64,000 bases of DNA, from assembly GCF_023715505.1 (NCBI RefSeq), contig NZ_JAMBOH010000001.1:434001-498000 (forward strand). The letters are read 5' to 3'. Source of the stretch: Neobacillus cucumis (GTDB taxonomy: Bacteria; Bacillota; Bacilli; Bacillales_B; DSM-18226). A program made the position numbers and the translations under genes. Below the pieces are notes generated by a model. That model was not told the DNA's origin, did not search any database, and saw only the letters and a program-made list of their open reading frames with translations. Positions 10,605 through 19,716 of this stretch are shown here, in pieces (the stretch's first letter is position 1; each line of letters starts with the position of its first letter).

Positions 10605-11117
10605 TTATTCTGGCTTGACTAGAAATAACGGCTGTCCATATTCAACTAATTGGCCATTTTTAACCAGTATTTCAACAATTTCTCCGTCTACTTCTGCCTC
10701 AATTTCATTAAATAATTTCATCGCTTCAACGATACAAACGATTGAATCCTTTGATACCCGATCTCCTGCTTTCACATAATTGTCAGCATCTGGAGTTGGT
10801 GAAGAATAGAAGGTTCCAACCATAGGCGAAGTGATTTTGTGTAAATTGGATTGCACTGCTGCTGGTTCATTTCCTGTTGCTTTCACTGGTTCGGGTGCTG
10901 CTTCTTGGACATGAGCAGTTGGTACTGGCTGTGCCGCAGGAACAGTTTGTACTGCTGCGTTAGCTGCCTGTGTTACTGAAGCTGGCTGAGAAATAATGGT
11001 CGTTTGACTATTTTTCTTCATTTGGATTTTTGAACCATCAATTTCATATACAAATTCATCGATACTGGATTGATCAACCAGTTTAATCAATTCGCGAATT
11101 TCTTGTACTTTTAACAT
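10605..11117 (-). CDS. accB: Biotin carboxyl carrier protein of acetyl-CoA carboxylase
   Basis: AccB carries the biotin prosthetic group. The N-terminal [19 protein letters not shown] is followed by a long Ala/Pro/Gln-rich linker (about residues 45-90) and a C-terminal biotinyl domain with the biotinylation motif [14 protein letters not shown] 9 nt before ATG 11117 fixes the start (170 aa); the upstream in-frame codons are leader sequence. Confidence 0.95.
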   Translation of the reverse strand: MLKVQEIRELIKLVDQSSIDEFVYEIDGSKIQMKKNSQTTIISQPASVTQAANAAVQTVPAAQPVPTAHVQEAAPEPVKATGNEPAAVQSNLHKITSPMVGTFYSSPTPDADNYVKAGDRVSKDSIVCIVEAMKLFNEIEAEVDGEIVEILVKNGQLVEYGQPLFLVKPE

Positions 11118-11338
11118 TGAGTAACACTCCTTGTACAACTTTAATTAGGACTAACTACTAATACTATACGATAATAGCTAGTAAAAGTTCAATCATCTTA
11201 ATTGAAATGACCCTGACAAATTGATAAATGCTGAATGCCGTCCCTTTTATATTAATCTTTTTTGCTTAAAAAAAGAAATATTTACGGCTTACTTCCTTAC
11301 CAATGATGATTTTTTCCCTACTCATAAGGGATTTACCC

Positions 11339-11375
11339 ATAAAAAAAAGGAAAGCTTAACTCTCCTTTTTTTATG
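11339..11375 (-). terminator. Terminator of the spoIIIA operon
   Basis: AAAAAAAGGA and TCCTTTTTTT form an A/U-flanked hairpin directly after the spoIIIAH stop. It separates the sporulation operon from accB. The 11118-11338 gap shows no other gene. Confidence 0.8.
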
Positions 11376-11380
11376 GTTAT

Positions 11381-11938
11381 TTACTTTGCAGGCTGATATT
11401 CAACCGCTACATAATTTGTTTCATCAATCTCTTTTTTCACTTCTAACATAATCTTATTAGCATCGGAAACAGATGGCTTCTTCTTGGCTTTTACTGTAAC
11501 AATCACCTTTGGTCCATCTGCTCTTACTAGAACATCTTCATATCCCATTGTTTTAATAAATGTTTCAAGCAATTCTTCACTTTGAGCTACTTGATTTAGT
11601 TTATCCATTTGATCTTTCACCTTACTTTTTTCATCAGGAGTAAGATCAGTTGAGGCTAATTGACTTGTTAACTCTTCCTGTTTTTGACTGCGTAGATCTT
11701 CAAGCTTCATACGGAGTTCTTCAAATGCTCCATCACCAGCTACGCTGGATACGACAGTTTTCCCACTATTTTCCTTTGTTTCAGTTGTGGTTTTGCCTAG
11801 ATTTTGATCTTTAGCCTTTTGTTGAACAGCTGCAAGATCGTTGCTTTTTTGCTCCGGTGATGTAATGTAATAAACCGATAAGACCACGACTAAACTTAAC
11901 ATTGTTAATAACCATACTGTTTGTTTTTTCAAAAGCAT
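11381..11938 (-). CDS. spoIIIAH: Stage III sporulation protein AH
   Basis: SpoIIIAH is the mother-cell half of the zipper joining mother cell and forespore through SpoIIQ, and a ring component of the SpoIIIA-Q channel. There is an N-terminal membrane anchor (about residues 7-26), a charged helical linker, and a C-terminal YscJ/FliF-like ring-building domain ending VAVEYQPAK. Its 185 aa is slightly short of the B. subtilis protein. It is the last gene of the operon. Confidence 0.94.
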   Translation of the reverse strand: MLLKKQTVWLLTMLSLVVVLSVYYITSPEQKSNDLAAVQQKAKDQNLGKTTTETKENSGKTVVSSVAGDGAFEELRMKLEDLRSQKQEELTSQLASTDLTPDEKSKVKDQMDKLNQVAQSEELLETFIKTMGYEDVLVRADGPKVIVTVKAKKKPSVSDANKIMLEVKKEIDETNYVAVEYQPAK

Positions 11939-11952
11939 ATTCTTTTCCCCCT

Positions 11953-12603
11953 TTATTTTTTAGGCATGACGGCCACTCGGTGGCTAGGTACTCCCAATGC
12001 CCTTGTAACTGCTTCCTTAATCCACTTTTTAACTTCAATATTATCTGCGCCCTTGGCTACTACTAGCACCCCGCGGATATCTGGTTTCTTAGTTTCTACG
12101 ACAATAGGAACCTCTTTATCTCCATGACGGAGAATCACTAGCTGCTCGTCAGTCGAAGAATCAACTACTTTACGCTGGCCGCCTTCACGGTCTGTTTCAT
12201 CGGTTGTTTGCGATTTTGTCACTGTATTTTTTTCTAGTATCTTCTTGTCGGTGGAATCAATCGTAACTACCACGGTAACATCATCAACACCCAGCATTGC
12301 CTCTAAAGCCTTCTTCATTTGATTTTCATATTTTTCCTCATAATCGGCGATTGCTTTATTCTCAGATGACTTTTTCAAGCCAAAAGCGGGAACATCTTCA
12401 GTTGTGACTTTTTCATTTGTCGCTGCAGGCTCTGCTTGTGTTGTCGAATTATCTTTAAAAACAATATTTCCTACAAGCATAAAGGCAGCTCCAATACACA
12501 GGACTAATAACATATACTGATATTTTCCGGGTTTTTTTTCGCCCTTATTTTCTGGTTTAAATATTTTTTTGAGCCATGATAACGGTCCTTGGTTGTTATC
12601 CAT
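11953..12603 (-). CDS. spoIIIAG: Stage III sporulation protein AG
   Basis: SpoIIIAG forms a large ring in the intermembrane space of the engulfed forespore channel. It has one N-terminal transmembrane segment (YMLLVLCIGAAFMLVGNIVF) followed by a ring-building motif domain, with DVTVVVTIDS and RGVLVVAKGADN typical of the family. The ATG at 12603 overlaps the spoIIIAF stop (AATGGATAA). The open frame extends to 12627, but this is the conserved overlap start. Confidence 0.93.
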   Translation of the reverse strand: MDNNQGPLSWLKKIFKPENKGEKKPGKYQYMLLVLCIGAAFMLVGNIVFKDNSTTQAEPAATNEKVTTEDVPAFGLKKSSENKAIADYEEKYENQMKKALEAMLGVDDVTVVVTIDSTDKKILEKNTVTKSQTTDETDREGGQRKVVDSSTDEQLVILRHGDKEVPIVVETKKPDIRGVLVVAKGADNIEVKKWIKEAVTRALGVPSHRVAVMPKK

Positions 12604-13225
12604 TATTCTTTTTAATCCCCCCTTCAATCGAAACTTCTACTGTTTCCTCTGTTACATTCCATTTCTGTGACAGAAATGAAGCAATTTTCTCTGTTTCTAC
12701 TGTTGATCCTTCAGATGGAAGAGGTTTTTCGGTGTTTATTTCGATTTGTTTAATTGCTTCGACTGTCTTCACGCCGCTGTCTGGCTGTTTAAGAAGAACC
12801 GTAACCTTTTGGAGGTTTTCAGGAAATGCTTTGTCGCTTTCTGCGTTAACTGCTAGGTCAATTTTTTCTATCTCCAATCCGTATTGATTCATCAACTCCT
12901 CCTTAACATCCTTTTTTAGCTGGACAGCCATTTCTTCTAAAATATATGCATGTTGGGAGGCTTGTATTTCTTTTTTCTTTAAATCTATTGAATTTTTCAT
13001 ATTTTTTTCACCAGGAGCCTGATATGACGGGATGGAACTCATGGTTGTTTCAAAATCCTTGGAAATAAGCTTAAAGATTGGTGTAAGAATGATCGCAATT
13101 AAAAGAAGCCCTGTAACCATCTTGGTATATTTCTGCATACTCGAGTTGGGAAGAAGCATATCGATGACAGTGGCTAGCAGGATAAAAAGGATAATATTAG
13201 TTACCCATTCTTTTAAGAAATCCAT
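12596..13225 (-). CDS. spoIIIAF: Stage III sporulation protein AF
   Basis: This is a membrane component of the SpoIIIA-Q feeding channel. Two N-terminal hydrophobic helices (about residues 10-55) precede an extracytoplasmic ring-forming domain. The motif MDFLKEWVTNIILFILLATVIDMLLP is diagnostic. Length is 209 aa. It is transcribed between AE and AG. Confidence 0.93.
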   Translation of the reverse strand: MDFLKEWVTNIILFILLATVIDMLLPNSSMQKYTKMVTGLLLIAIILTPIFKLISKDFETTMSSIPSYQAPGEKNMKNSIDLKKKEIQASQHAYILEEMAVQLKKDVKEELMNQYGLEIEKIDLAVNAESDKAFPENLQKVTVLLKQPDSGVKTVEAIKQIEINTEKPLPSEGSTVETEKIASFLSQKWNVTEETVEVSIEGGIKKNNG

Positions 13226-13237
13226 GACTTCTCCCCC

Positions 13238-14437
13238 TTATCTCATCATCATAGTTAAATTTCCTGCCGCAACAATGACTGTAATACTTAAAAAGAACAT
13301 AAGAGAGACAATCCCTAGGGCTGCAAATACATAGATGACACTTTTACTGATAATATCAAGGCATTTTATAACTGGACCGCCCCCTAATGGCTGTAGAATG
13401 GCAGCTGCAAATTTATAAATAAACGAAATCATTAATATTTTTAATGCCGGAAACGCCACAATGATTAACAAAATCGCGACACCTGCAATACCAACTGTAT
13501 TTTTTAACAACACAGAAGCACTAACAACCGTATCTGTTGCATCTGTAAACATTCTTCCGATAACAGGAATAAAATTGCCAGTAACGAATTTAGCCGTTCT
13601 GATTGCTACTCCATCAGTAACCGCCGCTGATGCTCCTTGGACCGAAATCACACCAAGAAATACGGTTAAGAAAAGCCCCATTAACCCGATGCTCCAATTT
13701 CGTAACAACGCCGCTAACTGCGACACCTTGTATTGTTCAGACATTGTACTGACAATACTCAGTAAAGTAGCTAAAAAAAGGAGAGGCAGAATAATATATT
13801 GCATAATTAATCCGCTTGAATTCATTAAAAATAGGATGACAGGGTGAAAAAAGGCAGCAGAGACAACTCCTCCTGACGCCGCTATTAAGGCGAGCAGAAG
13901 AGGAACAAGGGCCAGGACGAAGGAGATCATCGTTCCAATCGCTTCATTTGTGTAGCTGATGGCAATATGGAAACTATTTAGAGCTAAAATGACAAGGACC
14001 ATATAGATGATTGAATATGCTACTTTACTAATCGTGCTCTTCTCAAAGGCATTTTGCATCGACTGTAGAAACATGCTGAAAATGGTCAAAATGATTAAAG
14101 AACCCAACAATTTTCCATTCGCAATAAACTCATGAAAGGCGAATTTAAGTACTCCTTGTCCCCATTGTTTAAAGGAAAATTTTTTATCTCCTTTTACAAA
14201 ATCATAGAGACTGCCCTTTTGACTTTCCGGAAGAAAGCCTCCATATTTATTGGTAATATCCTCCCAATATTGTTGAAGCTCACTTATATCCAGCGACTCT
14301 AACTGCTGGTCTACCAAATCCTGAGCCGAGAGTGTTTCTTGAGTGTCTTTAGATTCTTCCGCAGCTTGTACACTTGGAATATAAAAAAACAAGAATAAGA
14401 GAATCATAATAGGAATAAACTGCAGCTTTTGCTTCAT
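13238..14437 (-). CDS. spoIIIAE: Stage III sporulation protein AE
   Basis: SpoIIIAE is a polytopic protein thought to form the channel pore of the SpoIIIA complex. An N-terminal signal-like segment ends near AQA (VQAAEESK), followed by a soluble stretch and about seven hydrophobic helices. ATG at 14437 (399 aa) follows AGAGGTGTAGTA; the 10 upstream in-frame codons are unlikely to be translated. Confidence 0.94.
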   Translation of the reverse strand: MKQKLQFIPIMILLFLFFYIPSVQAAEESKDTQETLSAQDLVDQQLESLDISELQQYWEDITNKYGGFLPESQKGSLYDFVKGDKKFSFKQWGQGVLKFAFHEFIANGKLLGSLIILTIFSMFLQSMQNAFEKSTISKVAYSIIYMVLVILALNSFHIAISYTNEAIGTMISFVLALVPLLLALIAASGGVVSAAFFHPVILFLMNSSGLIMQYIILPLLFLATLLSIVSTMSEQYKVSQLAALLRNWSIGLMGLFLTVFLGVISVQGASAAVTDGVAIRTAKFVTGNFIPVIGRMFTDATDTVVSASVLLKNTVGIAGVAILLIIVAFPALKILMISFIYKFAAAILQPLGGGPVIKCLDIISKSVIYVFAALGIVSLMFFLSITVIVAAGNLTMMMR

Positions 14438-14463
14438 TACTACACCTCTTTTAGGAGCTGTCC

Positions 14464-14853
14464 TCAACTAGGAATAAGTTTTATAATGGTTTCGATTAAT
14501 ACGGTTAAAATAGGGATGGCCATGGCTAATATGATGATTTTTCCGGCTAATTCTATCTTGGAAGCAATGGCTCCTTGACCGGCATCCTTTGTAATTTGGG
14601 TGGCAAATTCTGCAATATACGCAATTCCAATAATCTTAAGGATTGTCTCGACATAAACCATATTTACCTTTGCATTTACGGCCAGCTTTTCAAGCATATG
14701 AATAATTTCAAATATTTTATCGACTAAAAAGAGAAAAATCACACAGCCTACAAAAACAACTAAGAGAAAAGCAAAATTAGGTTTTTGCTCTTTAATAATT
14801 AAGGCAAGAAATGTGGCGATCAGGGCTACACCGACAATTTTGATGATTTCAAT
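14464..14853 (-). CDS. spoIIIAD: Stage III sporulation protein AD, probable ATT start
   Basis: This is a small membrane protein of the SpoIIIA complex, homologous to SpoIIIAC. The conserved body NMVYVETILKIIGIAYIAEF...TKDAGQGAIASKIELAGK is intact. The first ATG-like start at 14742 would remove about 37 residues including the first membrane helix. The frame is open upstream and encodes EIIKIVGVALIATFLAL, matching the family N-terminus. The only initiator placed correctly is ATT at 14853, 7 nt after GGGGGG. That gives 129 aa, against 133 in B. subtilis. Confidence 0.85.
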   Translation of the reverse strand: MEIIKIVGVALIATFLALIIKEQKPNFAFLLVVFVGCVIFLFLVDKIFEIIHMLEKLAVNAKVNMVYVETILKIIGIAYIAEFATQITKDAGQGAIASKIELAGKIIILAMAIPILTVLIETIIKLIPS

Positions 14854-14869
14854 AGCTGAGCCCCCCTTT

Positions 14870-15073
14870 CTATTGAAACAAGAATACAGATTTTATTTTT
14901 TGGAAAAGATCGTCCACAATGGTGGCTACCTGGAACAAGATATAGATAAACCCAAATAACGTTACCCATTGGGCATATTCTTTTTTGCCTACCTGATCCA
15001 AGACTGTGTGCAAAAAAGCAACAACGATTCCTACTCCAGCAATTTTAAAGATAATATCCACTTCTAACCCCAT
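14870..15073 (-). CDS. spoIIIAC: Stage III sporulation protein AC
   Basis: This 67-aa two-helix membrane protein is nearly collinear with B. subtilis SpoIIIAC (IFKIAGVGIVVAFLHTVLDQ, then KKEYAQWVTLFGFIYILF). It assembles in the mother-cell membrane as part of the forespore-feeding channel. ATG start at 15073 and 11 nt from spoIIIAB. Confidence 0.95.
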   Translation of the reverse strand: MGLEVDIIFKIAGVGIVVAFLHTVLDQVGKKEYAQWVTLFGFIYILFQVATIVDDLFQKIKSVFLFQ

Positions 15074-15084
15074 TGCATTTCCCC

Positions 15085-15600
15085 CTAAAATAATAAGATA
15101 ATCAGTAACAATCCGGATAAGAATCCCAAACTCTTGAGCATCTTTTCATATTTTGCCTGGCGATCTACAGCATCTGCTTCTTCTCTTTCAAGATGGGAAA
15201 GCGTAAGCAAAATATGCTTTTGCTGGGAAATGCGATCATGACGGCCTAATGTTTCCCCAAACTGCTTCATTATTTCGAATTCTCCCTGTTTTAAAGCAGT
15301 TAACTTCCAAATCTCTTGTAAACTAGTCTCCCAGGCATCTTTTACCGTTGTTTCTGTTTTCGTTAATCTACTCGCAAAGGTTTCAAAGAACTTTGACAGC
15401 GGATTAGCAAGCTGGGCGGCTAATCTTCTTGCAGCCTCATGTAGTGGTGTATGGCTGTACATAATTTCAGCCTCGAGTGATTGCAGTGCTGAGCGTAAAG
15501 CCCTTAACTGCTTAGGGCGGTCACTAAAATTTCGTGCCGCTTCAAACCCTGTCCATGTAGTCGCAACAATAATAATAATGGCGCCAATTAACTTAATCAT
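15085..15600 (-). CDS. spoIIIAB: Stage III sporulation protein AB
   Basis: SpoIIIAB resembles the GspF-like component of type II secretion platforms. An N-terminal hydrophobic segment, the FSDRPKQLRALRSALQSLEAEI signature and a C-terminal hydrophobic helix are visible. Its 171 aa matches the family. The ATG follows the spoIIIAA stop directly. Confidence 0.94.
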   Translation of the reverse strand: MIKLIGAIIIIVATTWTGFEAARNFSDRPKQLRALRSALQSLEAEIMYSHTPLHEAARRLAAQLANPLSKFFETFASRLTKTETTVKDAWETSLQEIWKLTALKQGEFEIMKQFGETLGRHDRISQQKHILLTLSHLEREEADAVDRQAKYEKMLKSLGFLSGLLLIILLF

Positions 15601-16524
15601 TTATGTCACTCTCACTTTTTGAGGCATTTCATTGCCGTAGGCATCCACGATGCGGGTTATCGTTCCAGGTCCCGATGCCCTGCTCAGAATTACAAACCGT
15701 TCAAATATCTTTTGTTCCATGATTTCCATTAAAGATGGGCGCTTTTTAATTTCTTCTATATTTGATCCATGGGTTGTCATCATTAGTTTTATTCCTGCAT
15801 GTACTGCTTCTTGAATGGCCTCAGCATCTTCTCGGCGGCCGATCTCATCAACAATCAATACATCCGGACTCATCGAACGGATCATCATCATCATTCCCTC
15901 AGCTTTCGGACAAGCGTCTAAGACATCAAGACGATGGCCAAAGGTTAACTGTGGCACTCCATTAACACAGCCTGCAATCTCACTTCGTTCATCAACAATC
16001 CCCACTTTACTTGCTTTATTTCCAGCTGGATGATTCCCAGATGAAATGATCCTCGCAATATCTCTTAACAATGTGGTTTTTCCTGTTTGCGGCGGTCCAA
16101 TAATCATGGTATGCATCCAACCTTCTTGAAAAATATAGGGAACAATCGCCTCCGCTATTCCAATCTTTTCTCTGGCAATTCTAATGTTGAACGAGGAGAT
16201 ATCTCTTATCGCCTTAACCTTTCCAGCTTCGAGAATGACCTTTCCTGCTAGTCCAATACGATGTCCCCCGGATATGGTAATATAACCGCGTTTAAGTTCT
16301 TCTTCCAATGTATAAATGGAGAATTGACTAATTTTATTCAGAAGATTTTGGGCATCCTCAGGCTGAATAATATACGATAAAAACCTCGGAGCACCCTTTA
16401 GAGTGATTTCGATTGGACGATTAATCCGGATGCGAATTTCCTCTACTTCTTCTTTTTGATTAGGAGGGATTTGGCTGATTAGGCTGGCAAGAGTTTTAGG
16501 TAAAAAGTTGAGAATCGTTTCCAC
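15601..16524 (-). CDS. spoIIIAA: Stage III sporulation protein AA (secretion-like ATPase)
   Basis: This is the ATPase thought to power the SpoIIIA-Q channel. It has a RecA-like core with Walker A GPPQTGKTTLLRD, Walker B VLIVDEIGR and the following MTTHGSN. The GTG start at 16524 follows GAGGAGG. It is the first gene of the eight-gene operon, preceded by a sigma-E-like promoter and not by yqhV as in B. subtilis. Confidence 0.95.
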   Translation of the reverse strand: METILNFLPKTLASLISQIPPNQKEEVEEIRIRINRPIEITLKGAPRFLSYIIQPEDAQNLLNKISQFSIYTLEEELKRGYITISGGHRIGLAGKVILEAGKVKAIRDISSFNIRIAREKIGIAEAIVPYIFQEGWMHTMIIGPPQTGKTTLLRDIARIISSGNHPAGNKASKVGIVDERSEIAGCVNGVPQLTFGHRLDVLDACPKAEGMMMMIRSMSPDVLIVDEIGRREDAEAIQEAVHAGIKLMMTTHGSNIEEIKKRPSLMEIMEQKIFERFVILSRASGPGTITRIVDAYGNEMPQKVRVT

Positions 16525-16562
16525 GTATACATCCTCCTCAAATTTCCTTTCTCATTATTTAA

Positions 16563-16590
16563 AATGTATGCCTGCTTGGACACAATATGA
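16563..16590 (-). promoter_or_regulatory. Putative sigma-E promoter of spoIIIA
   Basis: On the minus strand TCATATT (16590-16584) matches the sigma-E -35 pattern, and CATACATT (16570-16563) matches its -10 pattern. The spacer is 13 nt, one shorter than usual. It lies about 40 bp before the spoIIIAA start. spoIIIA is known to be sigma-E dependent in B. subtilis. The call rests on motif match only. Confidence 0.6.
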
Positions 16591-16703
16591 CATGCACGTC
16601 TGTTAATTTCATTCTATTTTTTAGTTGATGTTAATAGAACAAAATACTGCATGTACTAGATTGTAAGATACGAGGAACATTATCCGGGGACAGCCATATT
16701 TTA

Positions 16704-16785
16704 TATAGAAAAAGTGTAAGCGCCCGTTTAGTGAAGTCCAATTGTCTCTGGGTGCTGGAGCTGGACACTTCTCAATGTCAAATCC
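16704..16785. repeat. Degenerate/partial copy of the dispersed repeat
   Basis: AAGTGTAAGCGCCCGTTTAG and GGTGCTGGAGCTGGACACTT resemble the two ends of the palindromic repeat at 1316 and 1478. The middle hairpin is missing. It lies in the spoIIIAA-16817 intergenic gap, which otherwise shows only the promoter. Confidence 0.6.
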
Positions 16786-16816
16786 ATATGAAAAGTAGGA
16801 AGGGAGGAAAAGTAAA

Positions 16817-17488
16817 ATGTATCGATATCCTGTACCAGCTCGAAATGGACTGCATTCTAAAGGTCATTTAATAAAAGTGATTGGCGAAGGGGAACTGCTC
16901 CTGTCACCCGATTCGGCTTCGGTAAACTTAGGAGTAATAACAGAAATGAAAGAACTTATACCCGCTCAGGAGCAAAATACTATTGGGATAAAAAAAGTGA
17001 TTAATGCACTTAAGACACTGGGTATCCCCCAAAATTCAATCCAAACGTCTGATTATCAAATTGACACTGAGTACGATTATCAACAAGGGAAACAACTTTT
17101 TCGTGGTTACAAAGTTACTCATCTTTTAAATGTGAAGATAGACGATCTATCTTTAGTAGGAAAAGTAGTGGACACTGCGGTTCAAAATGGGGTGAATTAT
17201 GTTTCAAACATCCAATTTACCCTAAAAAATAAAGAAGGTTTTTATTTACAAGCCTTAGCACTTGCACTTAACAATGCAAGTGAAAAAGCCAAAACGATTG
17301 CAACAACACTTCATGTCACTTTAAATCCGACACCTAGTTCGGTAGTTGAGAGCGGTTCTAGCGTGCAACCTATCCATTATCCAGCTGAAACCTTGGCAAA
17401 AGGGTTTAGTTCGACTCAACTTGAGCCAGGGCAGCTAAAAGTTAAGGCCGTTATATCAGCTGAATTCCACTATCATACCACCGTATGA
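16817..17488 (+). CDS. SIMPL domain (DUF541) protein
   Basis: This 223-aa protein of the SIMPL/YggE family has the typical start IKVIGEGELLLSPDSASVNLGV and the later GVNYVSNIQFTLKN, both diagnostic for the domain. There is no obvious signal peptide, so a cytoplasmic or peripheral location is likely. Function in Bacillus is not established; distant relatives are linked to oxidative stress. The start follows GGGAGGAAAAGTAAA. It converges with the ccm cluster and is not obviously part of it. Confidence 0.82.
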   Translation: MYRYPVPARNGLHSKGHLIKVIGEGELLLSPDSASVNLGVITEMKELIPAQEQNTIGIKKVINALKTLGIPQNSIQTSDYQIDTEYDYQQGKQLFRGYKVTHLLNVKIDDLSLVGKVVDTAVQNGVNYVSNIQFTLKNKEGFYLQALALALNNASEKAKTIATTLHVTLNPTPSSVVESGSSVQPIHYPAETLAKGFSSTQLEPGQLKVKAVISAEFHYHTTV

Positions 17489-17495
17489 CCGACAA

Positions 17496-17536
17496 CAAAA
17501 AAAGACTGAACCATATAGGTCTCAATCCTTTTTTGT
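17496..17536. terminator. Bidirectional terminator between convergent genes
   Basis: An A-rich left arm AAAAAAAGACTGA and T-rich right arm TCAATCCTTTTTT form a hairpin with the inner pair ACC/GGT. It ends both the SIMPL gene (+) and the ccm cluster (-). Confidence 0.75.
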
Positions 17537-17545
17537 AAGTATAAA

Positions 17546-18058
17546 TTATTTATCATATTTCTTTGCCCAGTTATATAATTGCATTTCCGTGACAGGGCCA
17601 TTAAAATGCTCTCTGATGATTCCTTGTTTATCAATGACAAAGGTCTCAGGCTGCCCTGTTACATTATACATTTTTGAAACCTTGGCATTATAGTCAAATA
17701 AATAGTTCATTCCTTCTTGGTTGTTTTTGGTTGACTTTTTTATTCGATCGATTGTTTCGCCTCGGTTTATCATAAGAAATCGATAGTTGTCTCCATAATC
17801 CTTTTGAAATGCTGCCAGCTCTGGGAATTCTTCTTTACAAGGTTCACACCAGCTCGCAAAATAATTGATGATAACCACTTTTCCTTTGTATTCAGAAAGC
17901 TTCGCAGTACCCCCCTCATATTTTGGCAGTTCGAAGTTATAAGCTTGATCGCCAACATCGGTGTTTTTACCTTTAGTAATCAGACTATAACCAAAAAAAC
18001 CAAACATACCTACAATTAGAATTAATACGAGTAATTTGATGACTCGCTGGTTCATCAT
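17546..18058 (-). CDS. Membrane-anchored thioredoxin-like protein, ResA/CcmG type
   Basis: This is a thiol-disulfide oxidoreductase facing outward, expected to reduce apocytochrome CXXCH cysteines before heme ligation. An N-terminal transmembrane anchor (about residues 5-25) precedes a thioredoxin fold with NYFASWCEPCKEEFPEL (active site CEPC) and the cis-Pro region VTGQPETFVID. Two adjacent ATGs (18058, 18055) follow AGGGGGA. It is the last gene of the ccm cluster, so a CcmG role is inferred. Sequence alone does not exclude a general ResA role. Confidence 0.88.
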   Translation of the reverse strand: MMNQRVIKLLVLILIVGMFGFFGYSLITKGKNTDVGDQAYNFELPKYEGGTAKLSEYKGKVVIINYFASWCEPCKEEFPELAAFQKDYGDNYRFLMINRGETIDRIKKSTKNNQEGMNYLFDYNAKVSKMYNVTGQPETFVIDKQGIIREHFNGPVTEMQLYNWAKKYDK

Positions 18059-18126
18059 GCTTCCCCCTGACACCGATAGGCTTTTTTATAAAGAACTTGG
18101 AAATTCTTCACAGGCCCCTCATAAAA

Positions 18127-18258
18127 TCACTTATCCAGTTCCCTTAAAAACTCAATTTCCTTTTTTAGCTTTGTGTGTCTTTTTCCTAAAATTAACATGT
18201 AAGCAAAAATAACCACCCAAGCAACAGAATAAGCACCGTACATATATTCATAACCCAT
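18127..18258 (-). CDS. ccmD: CcmD-like small membrane protein
   Basis: This 43-aa protein has one transmembrane helix (AYSVAWVVIFAYMLILG) followed by a basic helix and the tail KKEIEFLRELDK. This size and topology, with the gene placed right after ccmC, is the CcmD pattern. CcmD helps release holo-CcmE from CcmABC. ATG 18258 follows AGGAGGAATGAATC. Confidence 0.82.
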   Translation of the reverse strand: MGYEYMYGAYSVAWVVIFAYMLILGKRHTKLKKEIEFLRELDK

Positions 18259-18270
18259 GATTCATTCCTC

Positions 18271-19035
18271 CTATTTTTCCATGTCTGCTCTTAATTTTTC
18301 TTTATAAAGTTCAATCTTAATTTTCATATTTTCGAAGGTAACACCTTTTTGCAGAAGGTAACAATAAAGAATGGTAAAAGCTGCAAGGGACACAAACAAT
18401 GCCGTCAGCATCGTTCCCTCTATACCTCCACCTTGCTGTGAAGGCCCACTGCCAAAAACGATTGGATGGAATTTTGTCTGCCACCATCGAATTGCAAAGA
18501 ATACAATCGGAACGTCTGCAAAACCTATAATTCCAAATACAGCAGCAAGTCTTGCTTTTTTATCCCAAACCCCATCCATTTGGCGAATCATAATGTAAGC
18601 AATATAGATAAAAAATAAGATTAACGTGGTGATTAACCTTGGTTCCCAAACCCACCAAGTATTCCATGATGATTTTGCCCAAATTGGTCCTGTCGTTAAC
18701 ACAATGATCGTAAAAACAATACCAATCTCTGCAGACACATATGCATAAGTATCAAAAATTTTTTTTCGCTTAATCAAGAATAAAATACTAAATACAAATG
18801 TAACGAAAAAGGCCATAAATGCCAGCCATGCAGAGCTTACATGGAAATAAAAGATTTTTTGTGCTGCGCCCATTGTTTGTTCTTCGGCAGCATAAATAAA
18901 AATAAAATAGAGAGCAATTAACATCGAAGCAACTGTCCCGCCAAACAAAATACTCGATATATTGTTTGTCTTTGTTTTAGTTAAATCAGCTCCAGGAAGT
19001 ACTGCTTTCTCTCGTTCGAGATTCATACTCATCAC
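18271..19035 (-). CDS. ccmC: Heme exporter/handling protein CcmC
   Basis: CcmC presents heme to CcmE. It has six hydrophobic helices and the heme-handling Trp-rich periplasmic motif TWWVWEPRLITTLILF. The flanking His residues IFYFHVSSAW and KFHPIV are in the expected places. Its 254 aa fits the family. It follows ccmB with no gap. Confidence 0.94.
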   Translation of the reverse strand: MMSMNLEREKAVLPGADLTKTKTNNISSILFGGTVASMLIALYFIFIYAAEEQTMGAAQKIFYFHVSSAWLAFMAFFVTFVFSILFLIKRKKIFDTYAYVSAEIGIVFTIIVLTTGPIWAKSSWNTWWVWEPRLITTLILFFIYIAYIMIRQMDGVWDKKARLAAVFGIIGFADVPIVFFAIRWWQTKFHPIVFGSGPSQQGGGIEGTMLTALFVSLAAFTILYCYLLQKGVTFENMKIKIELYKEKLRADMEK

Positions 19036-19716
19036 TTAAACCTCCAGCACATAATCTATTAATAAGAAACAAACAACAAAGAAGATAATATCGTAGGCAG
19101 TAACAAGCTGAATCCAAGCTATTGCACTTGAGATTTTCTCCATATTCGTTAAGATAATCTTTGTTGCTTGCACGACACCAATTAAGATTGGTGTTGTGAT
19201 TGGGAAGAGCAATAATGGCAGCAGCATTTCACTGCTTTTGGAATTTGCAGCAAGAGCAGCTAAAAAAGTCCCAATTGCGATAAAGCCAAAACTCCCTAAA
19301 AAGACGACTAAGATGAAAAAAGGGAGACTGCCAAGAAATTTAAAATCAAATAGCAAAAACAGAAAGGGTATTGATACGATTTCAACCACTAACATCATCG
19401 TGAAATTTGCTAGGAATTTACCTAAATAGATACTTGCCGCTTCCATTGGGGCTACCAGCAAACCCTGCATGGTATCATTTCGCTGCTCGGAAATAAATGA
19501 TCGATTAAGACCAAGGATTCCGGCAAATACGATAATGACCCAAATAACTCCTGGAATGACAGCCTTTGTTGTATTGTTAGCGGGGTCAAAGGCAAAACTG
19601 AAAACTACAATAACAAGTCCGGCAAAAATAATTTGTGTTGTCAGAATTTGTTTTGTTTTTAACTCTGAATATAAATCCTTCTTTGCTAAGAAGAGGGCTG
19701 TTCGAAAAAGGTTCAT
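19036..19716 (-). CDS. ccmB: Heme exporter permease CcmB
   Basis: This is the membrane subunit of the CcmAB ABC transporter, which releases heme-loaded CcmE. It has six predicted helices with the conserved GLLVAPMEAASIYLGKFLAN region. Its 226 aa is typical. ATG at 19716 overlaps the ccmA stop by 4 nt, indicating coupling. Confidence 0.92.
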   Translation of the reverse strand: MNLFRTALFLAKKDLYSELKTKQILTTQIIFAGLVIVVFSFAFDPANNTTKAVIPGVIWVIIVFAGILGLNRSFISEQRNDTMQGLLVAPMEAASIYLGKFLANFTMMLVVEIVSIPFLFLLFDFKFLGSLPFFILVVFLGSFGFIAIGTFLAALAANSKSSEMLLPLLLFPITTPILIGVVQATKIILTNMEKISSAIAWIQLVTAYDIIFFVVCFLLIDYVLEV

